Shown here in pieces: positions 7,202 to 16,860 of a stretch of DNA of 64,000 nt; the stretch's first letter is position 1, and every line of letters starts with the position of its first letter. Below the pieces are notes generated by a model. The model was given only the letters and a program-made list of their open reading frames with translations, was not told where the DNA came from and searched no databases. Source of the stretch: G965222505 sp965222505 (GTDB taxonomy: Bacteria; Bacteroidota; Rhodothermia; Rhodothermales; DATKEJ01); assembly GCA_965222505.1 (NCBI GenBank), contig OZ244956.1, forward strand, positions 1,240,001 to 1,304,000, written 5' to 3'. The translations under genes and the position numbers were made by a program.

Positions 7202-9229
7202 CTAACGGTACCGGTCGAACCAGGCCAGGATGTGGGCAACCTTCGCAATCAGGTTACTGGGGCGTGCGGCAATCCCGTGTCCGGCACCAGGGATGCGGAC
7301 CATCATCGTCTCCACCTTTCGGAGCTTGAGGGCCTGATAGTATTGCTCAGTCTCAGATATGGGCGTACGGTGATCGGATTCCCCCGTAAGCAACATCGTG
7401 GGCGTGTTCACATTGCCAACCAGTGAGATGGGGGAGCGCTTCATGTAATGCTCAGTGTACTCCCACGGTGGCCCTGGAAACCAGTATTGGTAATAGAAAT
7501 TGTAGCTGTCTGACGTGAGCGCAAAGCTGTACCAGTTGATGACCGGTTTGGCGACCACAGCCGCCCGAAACCGATTCGTCTTCCCGATGATCCAACTGGT
7601 AAGCACCCCACCTCCACTCCCTCCGGTCACAAACAACTGCGTCGGATCAATGTACCCTTTTGCAATAACGGCTTCCACGCCGGAGATGAGGTCGTCGTAA
7701 TCCTCACCCGGATAGTTGTGATGGATCAGGTTGCCGAATGCACCACCGTAGCTGGTGCTGCCACGCGGGTTCGTATAGAGCACCACATACCCCGCCGCTG
7801 CATACAACTGGACCTCCGCCGAAAACCGGTCTCCATAGTTCGAAAACGGCCCGCCGTGGATTTCCAGTAACAAGGGGTACTTCTGGTCTGAATTGAACTT
7901 CGGCGGCTTGACGATCCAGCCCTGAATGCGCCGGTCATCAAACGATGACGTGTACCACAGTTCTTCCACCTCGCCGAGGGTTTTGTGACCAAACAGGTCG
8001 TCATTCAGGTGTGTAATCCGCTTGGCTACTGCCCCCACCTGCCCGACGGCTACATCCGCCGGATGGTCGGGACGGGAATGCGTAAAGGCAAACCGACCTG
8101 TAGAAGCCACCGAAAACGCCCCACCGGCGTAGGGCCGCCCAATCGACATGCCCCCTACGTCTCCAGCCAATACCTCCGTCTCACCGTCCAAGGTGACGTG
8201 TGCCACTTTGGTGTTGCCCTCGTCATCATAGCGCACGAATAGACCTTTTCCGTCGGCCTGCCACACTGGGGCACTCACGCTGCGGTCCAGGTTTTCGGTC
8301 AGGGCACGTGGATTGGTGCCGCTGCGGTCCATCACGTAGAGCCGCGTGACCTGGTAGCCCTGAAAGGTGTCGTCGTAACCAAGGTAGACAATGTGCTGCC
8401 CATCCGGCGAGACCACCGGGTTTCGGTCCGGGCCGAAACGATCCGTCAGGGCCGTGATCTGTCCGTCGGCCAAAGTAACCGCATACACTTCCGAGTTGCT
8501 CGGCTCGAATTCGGCATTCTCATGGCGGTTGGCCGAAAAGACAAGGGCTTGGCCATCGGGAGTCCACGAAGGGGTGCCGGTGTGGTTGTATGGCCCCGAA
8601 GTCAGTTGCCGAGGGGTGCCACCCTCTGCGGGAACGACAAATACATGTGTGTAGGCATGCTCCAGGTACCCGGCTCCATCGGCCCGGTATTTCAATTTGG
8701 TGATCACCTTCGCCGGTTCGGCCCAGGTGGCCCCCTTCGGTTTTTTCGGCATCCCGGCAAAGGAATCCTCAGGTTCAAGGACTTGCATGGTGAAGGCAAT
8801 GTGTTGCCCATCGGGACTCCAGGCCAACCCACTGGGGCTGCTCGTCAAGTGTGTCAGCCGGGCAGTTTGGCCGGTATCCATCCAGCGAAGATAGAGTTGC
8901 CGCGAGCCGTCGGCACTGGAAACATAGAGCAATTTGCTGCCGTCCGGACTCCACCGCGCCGAGCTGTCATTTTCGAGACCGGTGGTAAGTGGCCGGTGGT
9001 CGGTGCCGTCGGCATTGATGATCCAGAGGTTGGACCGCACACGGTCCGTCATAATGTCCATGAACCGCCGCTGGTAGACGATCCGGTTGCCATCGGGTGA
9101 AATCTGGGGATCGGCTGCATATTCGAGTTCAAAAACATCCAGCGGCTGAAAGGTATCGGGCTGTGCGGTGACCCCTGGTGGCATACACAGATAACAAAGC
9201 CCCAAAAAGAGACAAAGACGGGCGTTCAT
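7202..9229 (-). CDS. S9 family prolyl-oligopeptidase-like serine peptidase, exported
   Basis: The 675-residue protein has a signal peptide ending at 'GVTAQ', an N-terminal TolB/WD40-like beta-propeller (repeated 'SPDG..I/LVY' segments: 'QISPDGNRIVY', 'RWSPDGSKLLYV', 'AWSPDGQHIAF') and a C-terminal alpha/beta-hydrolase domain. The nucleophile is the Ser in 'VTGGSGGGVL'; the Asp ('TGESDHRTPI') and His ('GAGHGIAARPS') complete the triad. These features match S9C acylaminoacyl-peptidase-like enzymes that digest oligopeptides. The start at 9229 gives the leader; the frame is open to 9310 but the extra part is not signal-like. The minus-strand gene stands alone. Confidence 0.9.
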   Translation of the reverse strand: MNARLCLFLGLCYLCMPPGVTAQPDTFQPLDVFELEYAADPQISPDGNRIVYQRRFMDIMTDRVRSNLWIINADGTDHRPLTTGLENDSSARWSPDGSKLLYVSSADGSRQLYLRWMDTGQTARLTHLTSSPSGLAWSPDGQHIAFTMQVLEPEDSFAGMPKKPKGATWAEPAKVITKLKYRADGAGYLEHAYTHVFVVPAEGGTPRQLTSGPYNHTGTPSWTPDGQALVFSANRHENAEFEPSNSEVYAVTLADGQITALTDRFGPDRNPVVSPDGQHIVYLGYDDTFQGYQVTRLYVMDRSGTNPRALTENLDRSVSAPVWQADGKGLFVRYDDEGNTKVAHVTLDGETEVLAGDVGGMSIGRPYAGGAFSVASTGRFAFTHSRPDHPADVAVGQVGAVAKRITHLNDDLFGHKTLGEVEELWYTSSFDDRRIQGWIVKPPKFNSDQKYPLLLEIHGGPFSNYGDRFSAEVQLYAAAGYVVLYTNPRGSTSYGGAFGNLIHHNYPGEDYDDLISGVEAVIAKGYIDPTQLFVTGGSGGGVLTSWIIGKTNRFRAAVVAKPVINWYSFALTSDSYNFYYQYWFPGPPWEYTEHYMKRSPISLVGNVNTPTMLLTGESDHRTPISETEQYYQALKLRKVETMMVRIPGAGHGIAARPSNLIAKVAHILAWFDRYR

Positions 9230-9456
9230 GGGCGTAGCGCCGATATCCAGCGCAGGTTTGGTGTCAGAGATGTGGCCGGGAATAAGATAACCCACCATCT
9301 GCGGATCCACAATTTTAATGACGGTTTGGTCAGGCAGGATGGAAAAACCTGGGTCATTCCGGGCAGCATGAGCAGGCTGGCCCCAATCCCATCGCGAGCG
9401 TACACGCTACTTGCATCTCTGCAACCCCAAATCCTAGCTTCTCCCATCGGATCAAC

Positions 9457-9470
9457 CCAATCACCAATCA
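9457..9470. repeat. Heptanucleotide tandem repeat (CCAATCA x2)
   Basis: Two exact copies of CCAATCA are followed by T-AACCCC. The tract lies 25 bases before the GTG start of the nuclease-helicase gene. The same unit recurs at 19761-19803. Confidence 0.5.
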
Positions 9471-9494
9471 TAACCCCTCAATACCCCCACCCCT

Positions 9495-12400
9495 GTGCAT
9501 ACTACACGATTCAGGATCACGCCTTCGGTCATTGCCCGGTACTTTAAGCACCGGTGCGACCGCCTCTTTCGCTGGGATACCGTTCGGGGAGCGGACCGGG
9601 GCAAGGCTGGAATCGGCTGGGGCATCCCGGCCCGAAAGAAGTTACACAACCGGCCGGGTATTCAACTGCTGATGCAGTCCGGCGAACGGTTTGAAGTGGA
9701 TCAACTCGAAGACCTCATTTCGGAATGGGGGGCTGCCCATGTATTGCATGCGGGAATTGAGGACACAGATATTTTACCCCTGGGCCTGGAGGCTTTTTTG
9801 GCGGCATGCCGAGCTGAGGAGCGCCCTCGCTTTATCGCCCAGATTGAACTCAATTTGTATCCCCACCCGACATGGGCTGCCGGTTTCCTGAACCAGTTCA
9901 ACCTGGACCCGAACACCCACGAACTTGGCCTTGCACGCCCGGATTTGATCGAAATCCGGCCCGCCCCCGAAGGCCCTGACCAACTCCGGGTATGGGACTT
10001 CAAAGCCAGCCAATGCGCCCGACATGAACATTTTATCCAGGTTGCCTATTACGCGCTGCTTCTCGACCATATCCTGCGTGCGGCTGAACTTCCGAACCTC
10101 GCCGTCGATCTGGAAGATGCCGGCATCTATTCCTACCAAGGCCTAGAAACGTTTGCGCTGAAACCCTACCTGCTGGCCGTCGACGATTTTCTGCGGAATC
10201 GGGTCCCTACCCTGCTCGCTGTTTCCGGGGCCGATGCGCATTTTCATGTTGCAGAATCCTGTGCCCTGTGCGATTACATGACCACCTGCAAAGACGAAGC
10301 CGATGCCGGACGGGATTTATCGCGGGTGGCCTACATGACCTCCACGGCCAAGCGCAAACTCAACGAAAGCGGCATCCGTACCCACCGTGAACTGGCCCAT
10401 CTGGAAGATGAAGCCGACATTGCACGTCTCAAAACCCGAAACCACAACCTGTCGGTGAACCTGCACCGGTACATCGCAACGGCCCAGGCCCTTGAAGACG
10501 GCGTAACACGCGACCTCGAAGCCACAACCTTGTTGATGCCTCAGTATGAAGATGTCCGCGTGGTCCTCTCGGCGGAACAAGATGCGGTTACAGGCACCTG
10601 TTTTGCCCTGGGCCTCAAGACGTTTGAAGGATGGGATAATGGCAAACCCGTAGGTATTGAAAAGGTCTTCCTCTCCCCCGCCCCGGAACACGAGGCTGAT
10701 TTGCTCCTCGATTTTCTGCAAACCCTGAATGCAATCCTGGTCCGGGTAGATGCCGAAAACAGCGCCGTCGATGCTTCGCCCCTGGCAGACCACCCCGCAT
10801 GCTTAACTGCAAAGGTCGCACAAGAAACGGCAGGACAGGCCCTCGCGGCGTTCAAGGCTGAACATAGCTACATCCACCCCCTCACACCGAATGCCAAAAC
10901 CCTCCGGGCGGAACGGGATGCCCTCAAGGCGGCTGAAAAAAAAGCCCGGCAAGCGGTCAAAGAAACCGAACGATCTATCGCGTGGGAACGGCGGAAAAAG
11001 CAAAAGTGCCTGCACTTCTATGTGTATGATACCCTCGACCTGTTGGTCTTGCAAAAGCTTCTGGAGCGGCACCTGCTCACGGAAGATATACCGGAATTAC
11101 AGGACGAAATCAAAACCCTGGTCCGGTTGTTTCCCCCAGCATCGGTGTTGCCGGATGCCGAAACGTTTCGGAGTATGCCGGGAACCGTCGTGACCCAGGT
11201 GCTGCGGACGATGGTCGCCCTGCCTGCCCCGTACCTCTATGACTTGCGCACCGTATCTGAGCGGTATCAACCTGCCGGGGCCGACGGCACGCCGCGCGGG
11301 TTTGTATTCAAGCCCCGGTACGGATTTGCATGGGAACACTCGAACCAGGTGCCCTTTGAGCGCATTCACGACCTGTGGAAAGGCCAAACCTTTAAGCCCG
11401 ATGGCTACCGACCGGCAAGAGCCTTCCCCCCGGCACGCATTCGGGAAGAACTCATCCGTACGGTCCAGAGCAAACTCCGTGCTACAGACAGCATTGTGCG
11501 TCGGCTCAAGCAGGATTTGCAGGACCGGCTCTTGTTGCGCAAGGAGCCGTTTCGGCTTTACAAGGCCTTCGACCCGTTTAACTTTCAGGTGCTGGAAGCC
11601 TTGCGGGTGTTTTCCATCATGGAAACAGCCTTGCAAGAACTGGGGATCAAACACCTGCACACCCTTCCGGCTACCGACCGCTCGGCCAAGTTTGCATGCA
11701 TCAGGGGCTTGCATTTCGAAAACGAGGATGGCGAGGGCAACCTGTGGTTTTCGTTTGACCCGGACTCACGAGATGCCAAGTTTAGCGTAGGCGATTTTAA
11801 CCTCGTCCTGACCCCCGAAGCCCAACCCAATACCCTCCTGGAAGGGGTAGACGGCCAACTGTTCGACAAAAAACGCTGGCGGCACGCCGCCTATCAGGTC
11901 TCGCTCGAAGCCTACAACCTCCAGGCCGATCCGCCCCGTGTGTGCCTGTGCCCCAACAACCGAAACCAGTTCAACAAGAAGATCGACCTGTCCCAACGGC
12001 ACGTGCTGGACCATGTGTTTGTGGATTACAACTCGGACAAGATCCTCTCGACCCTGGCCCGGCTCCAAACCCCCGAGGCTCGGCATATCCAGAACCTGAT
12101 TGCTTCCGGCACGATCCATCATTGGACGCCAGCGGTCCAACAAGTTGCCGAGGTTGAAGCGGCTATGCAGCAGAAGATGCATCTGGAGGTAGGGGTTCCC
12201 TCAGCAATGAATCCGGGCCAGTGGCGGGCCTGGCGTGGTGTGTTTCAGGAACCGCTCACTATGATCTGGGGGCCACCTGGCACCGGCAAGACCTATACCC
12301 TGGGCCACATTCTGCTCGGCTATGCTCTGGCGACCGAGGCTACGGGAAAATCGGTTTGCCTGCTGGTAACAGCCTTCACCCACCACGCCATCGTGAATGT

Positions 12401-13640
12401 ACTCAAAAAAGTGGCTGAACTGGCCGAACGGTACCAGATCGGCCCGGATGTGTTGCAGGTATTTAAGGCCCAGGGCCGCGTGCCCCACGCCGCCGATGCC
12501 GAGTTACCCGCTGCGGTCAACACCATCCCAGACGACCAGGTGGGCCACATTCTGGATATGGGGTGGCCGTGCTTGATTGTGGGTGCAACCGTATGGGCTA
12601 CGCACAAGGCCCTGAAGAAAACCGGCGATCCCCTCCAGCCCTGGTTTGATGTGGTCTTGGTCGATGAAGCCTCCCAACTAAAACTGCCGGATGCCCTCCT
12701 TGCCCTGAGTGCCGCCAAATCCAACAGCAACATCATTCTGGCCGGAGATGATCAACAACTCCCCCCAATCATCCACGGCACCTACCCCGAGGATCACGCC
12801 CCCCTCCTCACCTCGGTGTTTGCCTTCATGCGGCATCGCATGGAAGAAGCCGACGACCCGGAGCTAACCGCCCGCAGGCTCTTTCAGTTGGAGACGAATT
12901 TCCGCATGAACGAGCCCCTCACGGCCTACCCACGCGAGGTCCTGTACGAAGGCCGATTCTTCTCGGATCAGCCTACCATCAGCATCACCCTCAACCAGCG
13001 CCTTGAACACGAGACCACAGACCCGCTGGATTGCATGCTGCACCCGGACCGACCCGTGGTGTTGTGTTCGTATTCCCCGCCGCAGAGCTTCACGTCGCGC
13101 AATCCGATTGAAGCAGAACTGGTAACGGCCCTGACCCGAACCCTTGCCCGAATCTTAATTGATCAAACAACCGGCGAAGCCTATACCCCCCAACGGTTTG
13201 CGGCACATGGTCTTGCCATTCTTTCCCCGCATCGTGCCCAGAACAGCACCATCCGAAATGCCCTGACAGCAGCCGGGTTTGACACCCCTGACCGGCCCAT
13301 GCCCATCATTGATACCGTCGATAAACTTCAGGGCCAGGAACGGGATGTGGTGTTGGTCTCCTACGGCGTCGCTGATGAAGAGTACGCCGAGGCCGAGGCC
13401 GCCTTCCTGCTCAGCCGAAACAGGTTCAACGTAGCCGCTACCCGTGCCCGGCAAAAGCTCATCGTGTTTTGCTCCGATGCCGTTTTGGACGTGGTCCCCA
13501 CTGACCGGCAAATTCTGCTGGATGCCCTGATGCTCAAGGAATTTCGACGTTATTGTGACGACGGCCAACAACGCCTGACCTGGCCTTCCGCCGAATACGG
13601 AGATGTGGTGCTCAATATCCAGTGGAAAGGGTTTAACTAG
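9495..13640 (+). CDS. Fe-S RecB/Cas4-type nuclease fused to SF1 helicase (bacterial Dna2-like architecture)
   Basis: A 1381-residue fusion. Residues about 8-275 look like a PD-(D/E)xK nuclease of the Cas4/Dna2/TM0106 type: 'ARPDLIEI' (D150), 'WDFKAS' (D168-x-K170) and a downstream 'FIQVAYYALL' (Q182). There is one N-terminal cysteine (C21) plus a C-x2-C-x5-C set (C256, C259, C265), the expected 4Fe-4S ligands. A coiled, charged middle region follows. The C-terminal third is an SF1 helicase: Walker A 'GPPGTGKT' near 925-932, Walker B 'LVDEASQ' near 1056, 'GDDQQLPPI', 'LETNFRM', 'DKLQGQERDVVLVSYG' and 'NVAATRARQKL'. The GTG start at 9495 is the only one upstream of the nuclease motifs in this frame after the stop at 9471. 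It stands alone. Role (replication, repair or anti-phage defence) is not decided by the sequence. Confidence 0.85.
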   Translation: MHTTRFRITPSVIARYFKHRCDRLFRWDTVRGADRGKAGIGWGIPARKKLHNRPGIQLLMQSGERFEVDQLEDLISEWGAAHVLHAGIEDTDILPLGLEAFLAACRAEERPRFIAQIELNLYPHPTWAAGFLNQFNLDPNTHELGLARPDLIEIRPAPEGPDQLRVWDFKASQCARHEHFIQVAYYALLLDHILRAAELPNLAVDLEDAGIYSYQGLETFALKPYLLAVDDFLRNRVPTLLAVSGADAHFHVAESCALCDYMTTCKDEADAGRDLSRVAYMTSTAKRKLNESGIRTHRELAHLEDEADIARLKTRNHNLSVNLHRYIATAQALEDGVTRDLEATTLLMPQYEDVRVVLSAEQDAVTGTCFALGLKTFEGWDNGKPVGIEKVFLSPAPEHEADLLLDFLQTLNAILVRVDAENSAVDASPLADHPACLTAKVAQETAGQALAAFKAEHSYIHPLTPNAKTLRAERDALKAAEKKARQAVKETERSIAWERRKKQKCLHFYVYDTLDLLVLQKLLERHLLTEDIPELQDEIKTLVRLFPPASVLPDAETFRSMPGTVVTQVLRTMVALPAPYLYDLRTVSERYQPAGADGTPRGFVFKPRYGFAWEHSNQVPFERIHDLWKGQTFKPDGYRPARAFPPARIREELIRTVQSKLRATDSIVRRLKQDLQDRLLLRKEPFRLYKAFDPFNFQVLEALRVFSIMETALQELGIKHLHTLPATDRSAKFACIRGLHFENEDGEGNLWFSFDPDSRDAKFSVGDFNLVLTPEAQPNTLLEGVDGQLFDKKRWRHAAYQVSLEAYNLQADPPRVCLCPNNRNQFNKKIDLSQRHVLDHVFVDYNSDKILSTLARLQTPEARHIQNLIASGTIHHWTPAVQQVAEVEAAMQQKMHLEVGVPSAMNPGQWRAWRGVFQEPLTMIWGPPGTGKTYTLGHILLGYALATEATGKSVCLLVTAFTHHAIVNVLKKVAELAERYQIGPDVLQVFKAQGRVPHAADAELPAAVNTIPDDQVGHILDMGWPCLIVGATVWATHKALKKTGDPLQPWFDVVLVDEASQLKLPDALLALSAAKSNSNIILAGDDQQLPPIIHGTYPEDHAPLLTSVFAFMRHRMEEADDPELTARRLFQLETNFRMNEPLTAYPREVLYEGRFFSDQPTISITLNQRLEHETTDPLDCMLHPDRPVVLCSYSPPQSFTSRNPIEAELVTALTRTLARILIDQTTGEAYTPQRFAAHGLAILSPHRAQNSTIRNALTAAGFDTPDRPMPIIDTVDKLQGQERDVVLVSYGVADEEYAEAEAAFLLSRNRFNVAATRARQKLIVFCSDAVLDVVPTDRQILLDALMLKEFRRYCDDGQQRLTWPSAEYGDVVLNIQWKGFN

Positions 13641-13703
13641 GGCTCTGACAAGTTTGAAATGTCGGGTAATCGATCGAGACCTGTTTGGTGCAGGCAAGGC
13701 GCA

Positions 13704-13746
13704 TCCCGCCGTGTATCGGCGGGAGCGCGGCGTAGCGGTAGCTACG
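13704..13746. other. Tandem hairpins downstream of the nuclease-helicase gene
   Basis: Two perfect hairpins stand close together: TCCCGCCG-(TGTAT)-CGGCGGGA at 13704-13724 and CGTAGC-(GGTA)-GCTACG at 13731-13746. They lie between the convergent nuclease-helicase and acetyltransferase genes. There is no T-run, so an intrinsic terminator is doubtful. The arrangement resembles repetitive extragenic palindrome elements. Confidence 0.5.
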
Positions 13747-13850
13747 GTAAGTGCGTGCAACAATGTATGCGTCGAACAGGGCCGAGCGAAACCCGGCAGA
13801 ATAAGCTGGTCGGTGCACCAGGGCGTACGAACATTCAAAGTTGTCCGTTG

Positions 13851-14339
13851 TCACGAAAAAGCGTGAAGCGGCCCAATGGTTTTACGCAGCAAGATTTCAT
13901 CATGCCCTTCTACGATGAGATTGGTCAACCGTCCTACCAACGCATAGCCCATCGACGTATACCATGCATGCGCTCGTGGATTAAACGAAGAGACGCACAA
14001 AAATACATTCGGCGTACGGGCGAAAATATAATCTTCGGCATAGGCAATCAATGCACGGCCGATGCCTTGCCCCCGCAGATCTGGATCGACGGCAAGCGAC
14101 TTGATGTATCCCGGCAGGGCCCCTTCCATCTGCAGGATAACAAATCCGACGACCACACCCGCGCTGCGCGCCACAAACGTTAGGGCCTGGTTTTTTTCGA
14201 AGATTTCGACGGCAGCCTCATAGGTTCGTTTCAGCGTGAGCCACGGCTCCGAGCCAGCCATCAACTGTGCACAGACATGAATTTCTTCTGCACCATCGAG
14301 GGGTCCAATCGAATAAGTAGATGCGTTTAACACACTCAC
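13851..14339 (-). CDS. GNAT family N-acetyltransferase
   Basis: A 162-residue acetyl-CoA-dependent acyltransferase. The acetyl-CoA loop is visible as 'DLRGQGIGRALI', preceded by the beta-4 strand 'IKSLAVDPDL'. The late 'NPRAHAWYTSMGYALVGRL' is the usual C-terminal GNAT segment. The GTG start at 14339 overlaps the stop codon of the upstream lipoprotein gene (GTGA), typical of coupled genes. A longer frame to GTG 14396 would overlap that gene by 61 bases. The substrate cannot be told. Confidence 0.83.
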   Translation of the reverse strand: MSVLNASTYSIGPLDGAEEIHVCAQLMAGSEPWLTLKRTYEAAVEIFEKNQALTFVARSAGVVVGFVILQMEGALPGYIKSLAVDPDLRGQGIGRALIAYAEDYIFARTPNVFLCVSSFNPRAHAWYTSMGYALVGRLTNLIVEGHDEILLRKTIGPLHAFS

Positions 14340-14728
14340 AGCGATAGAGAGACTTTGCGCCAGCTGCCACGCCAGCGTTCCTGCCGAATCTGGCACCGGT
14401 CTTCCACCAGCCCGAGAATGACCACCTGGTCTACATTGGTAAACGTCAACGAGTAAGTACCTTCAAAGGGACCACAGGCATCATCGCGCACCACGAGCAG
14501 GCCATTGGAATTTATCCGATACTCCCCACCCCGTGTCAGTTCACTATAAGAAATGTCATAGGTACCGGCCCCCACAATCGCCAGGATCATTTCAATCCGT
14601 TCAGGCTCTGTCATACGAGACCAGGTACCCAGGATGGCATCTTCGGCCAGTATTTCATCAGTAGCATCCTGTGCATCACAGCCAATGAGACAGCCTGCCA
14701 GGAGAAGGAAAAAGAGGAGGTTTTGCAT
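14336..14728 (-). CDS. Small lipoprotein, lipocalin-like
   Basis: A 130-residue protein with a clear lipoprotein signal (MQNLLFFLLLAGCLIGC, lipobox LIGC). The mature part shows the pattern of lipocalin-like domains in Bacteroidota: 'ILGTWSRM' near its start, a central 'GGEYRINSNGLLVV' and a final 'GSWRKVSLSL'. The start at 14728 places the leader correctly. It is the first gene of a two-gene unit with the acetyltransferase. Function is unknown; it is probably anchored in a membrane. Confidence 0.7.
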   Translation of the reverse strand: MQNLLFFLLLAGCLIGCDAQDATDEILAEDAILGTWSRMTEPERIEMILAIVGAGTYDISYSELTRGGEYRINSNGLLVVRDDACGPFEGTYSLTFTNVDQVVILGLVEDRCQIRQERWRGSWRKVSLSL

Positions 14729-14944
14729 ACGCTGGCCCCGCAATGAATGGTGATTGAGTCTTGGGTATCGGCGAGTACGAATCAATAAGTCCTGTTACGC
14801 CGTCTTGGCCCATTCGGCCTTGCCGAATTGCACATGATCAATGACAAGCGGCGTAACATCAGTCAATAACATCAAACCACCATTGCCCAATAATACAGGG
14901 TAACGCCTTTTGAACACATGTGCAAGAGCACATGCCTGTAATGG

Positions 14945-15988
14945 CTACCCGAAGGGTCGAATTATGGTAACACCCGCACGGTCGAAATGGTCCATGTGCA
15001 TCAAAGCCGGGGCGGCGTCTTCGAGGGGCAGGATATGCCGAATCAACCGATTGGGCCGTAATGTACCGGCCTCAATCATGGCGAGCATGGGGGCATACTG
15101 ATGGGCCGGCATGCCGTGGCTCCCCCGAATCTCAAGCTCATGGGCGATCACCTGATCCATCGGGAGGACTGGATGTTTTTCCGCACCTGTCATCAGGCCG
15201 ATCTGTACGTGAACGCCTCGTTTCCGCAAATTGGCAATGGAATTGAAACAGGTCTCTGCACGCCCCAGGGCATCTACAGAAACATGGACCCCGCCCCCAC
15301 TCACCTCGCACACGGCCTCAATGACGCTTTTGACCTCCCTGGCATGCACAGTAGCTACCGCCCCCATTTGACGTGCCAGAACAAGGGCCTCTTCTGAAAT
15401 ATCAACAGCTACCACCTGTGCACCCAGCGCCGTTGCAATCATCACGGCAGACAGGCCCACCCCACCACATCCGTGAACGGCAACCCATTGCCCGCCTTGA
15501 ACTCGACCTTGCGCGACCACCCCTCGAAACGCCGTCGCAAAACGACATCCTAATCCGGCTGCCGTATCAAAGGAAAGCGTCTCCGGGAGCGCCACCAGAT
15601 TCACATCGGCATAGTGAACCGATACATATTCGGCAAACGACCCCCAATGCGTAAACCCTGGCTGAAATTGCCGGTTGCATACCTGATGATTTCCGGAGGC
15701 ACACTGCGGGCACGTTCCACATCCACAGACAAATGGCATGGTAACGCGGTCCCCTACCTGCCATAGGACGACCCCTTGCCCAACGGCTTCGATGACACCC
15801 GCAAGTTCGTGACCGGGCACGTGAGGAAGCGAAATGTCCGGGTCATGCCCTTGCCATCCATGCCAGTCACTCAGACATAATCCCGTTGCCTCAACCCGCA
15901 AGACCACACCATGCGGGTCAGGTGTTGGATCGGGTAGGGACTGCAGGGTGACGGGACCACCGAAAGTATCGTAGTAGAGTGCTTTCAT
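14945..15988 (-). CDS. Zinc-dependent alcohol dehydrogenase family protein
   Basis: A 347-residue medium-chain dehydrogenase/reductase. Catalytic zinc ligands are visible in 'GLCLSDWHGW' (Cys) and 'PGHELAGVIE' (His-Glu). The structural zinc site is 'CGCGTCPQCASGNHQVC'. The Rossmann part is 'AVHGCGGVGLSAVMIA'. The closest general pattern is the zinc alcohol dehydrogenases acting on primary or secondary alcohols with NAD(P). The start at 15988 ('MKALYYDTFGGP') is typical; 14 extra residues to 16030 were rejected. It stands alone on the minus strand. An inverted repeat (ATACGCA/TGCGTAT, 16018-16046) lies in its leader. Confidence 0.9.
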   Translation of the reverse strand: MKALYYDTFGGPVTLQSLPDPTPDPHGVVLRVEATGLCLSDWHGWQGHDPDISLPHVPGHELAGVIEAVGQGVVLWQVGDRVTMPFVCGCGTCPQCASGNHQVCNRQFQPGFTHWGSFAEYVSVHYADVNLVALPETLSFDTAAGLGCRFATAFRGVVAQGRVQGGQWVAVHGCGGVGLSAVMIATALGAQVVAVDISEEALVLARQMGAVATVHAREVKSVIEAVCEVSGGGVHVSVDALGRAETCFNSIANLRKRGVHVQIGLMTGAEKHPVLPMDQVIAHELEIRGSHGMPAHQYAPMLAMIEAGTLRPNRLIRHILPLEDAAPALMHMDHFDRAGVTIIRPFG

Positions 15989-16017
15989 CGTGACATGCAC
16001 CGCGCAAAAGAAAACAA

Positions 16018-16046
16018 ATACGCAACACACATCACGTGGTGCGTAT
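16018..16046. repeat. Inverted repeat in the leader of the dehydrogenase gene
   Basis: Seven-base arms ATACGCA and TGCGTAT are separated by 15 bases that include the palindrome CACGTG. The tract has the ACGCAAC/ACACATC flavour of the window's heptamer tracts. It could be an operator or a folded leader; nothing decides between these. Confidence 0.35.
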
Positions 16047-16258
16047 CAATGCACTGCGATTTGCAAAGGCTCAATTTCCGAACCCGCCTCGGCAGGCACG
16101 GTTCCGGTGCTCAGATCTTCTTTGTTTTTCAATGTATGCTGTGGGCTATATTGAGGCGATTGTAAATACCCGGACGTATTTAATAATGTAATGCTGTCCG
16201 GATGCTTATTTGTGTAACCCTTTTTAAGAAAACAGACCCTTGCCCGGCGGTTCATGCC

Positions 16259-16858
16259 ATGATCTCCTTTGCCGATGAACTTCGCCGCAAAGCGCTGCAT
16301 CTCCTTTCGCTCGTAATCCCCGCTGTCCTGTTGACCCTGGGAAAACCTCTCACCCTGGCCATCCTCATTCCCTTTACGTTGTTGTCTTTGGTGGCGGCCT
16401 ATGCCCTGGTACGTTCAGCGGCCTTCCATACCTTCATTAATCACTGGTTCGGGGGAATGATGCGGGCGGAGGAGTCCCCCGCCCTGGGTGATCCACTTAC
16501 CCTAAACGGGGCCATATGGGTGTTGATTGCCGCTACATTCACTATCGTCCTGTTCCCTCCTGTGGTAGCCGCAGCAGCCTTGATCCTGTTTCTCATCGGA
16601 GATGCCTTTGCCGCTATCGTGGGGCGTCCTCTGGGCCGAACCCCAATTGCCCAAACGGGTAAATCCCTGGAAGGCACCCTCGCCTTTGTGGTGACCGGTT
16701 TTGCCTCGATGCTGATCGTACCCGACCTTCCCTGGCAAGCGGCATTGACGGGGGCCTTGGTCGGGGCCATCGTCGAACTCCTCCCCGGCCCGTTCAACGA
16801 CAACCTGCGCATTCCCCTCCTGGCCGGCCTCGCGATGTACCTGTTCCAGATGGTATAA
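16259..16858 (+). CDS. Dolichol-kinase/phytol-kinase-like integral membrane protein
   Basis: A 199-residue protein with about six or seven hydrophobic segments. The N-terminal 'DELRRKALHLLSLVIP' is the characteristic opening of the SEC59/VTE5/CTP-transferase-like family. 'GDAFAAIVGRPLGRTP' and 'GKSLEGTLAFVVTGF' match the family's CTP-binding and catalytic loops. Such proteins phosphorylate polyprenols or related lipids using CTP. The start at 16259 was chosen because the preceding 19 residues of the longer frame are not family-like. A hairpin terminator lies just after the stop. Confidence 0.85.
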   Translation: MISFADELRRKALHLLSLVIPAVLLTLGKPLTLAILIPFTLLSLVAAYALVRSAAFHTFINHWFGGMMRAEESPALGDPLTLNGAIWVLIAATFTIVLFPPVVAAAALILFLIGDAFAAIVGRPLGRTPIAQTGKSLEGTLAFVVTGFASMLIVPDLPWQAALTGALVGAIVELLPGPFNDNLRIPLLAGLAMYLFQMV

Positions 16859-16860
16859 CC

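Noticed and set aside
9495..13640. cas4 gene of a CRISPR system
   Set aside because: The nuclease part is fused to a large helicase and there is no array, cas1 or cas2 nearby.
16046..16300. 84-residue minus-strand frame
   Set aside because: It overlaps the start of the divergent kinase-like gene and has no motif, leader or ribosome-binding site.
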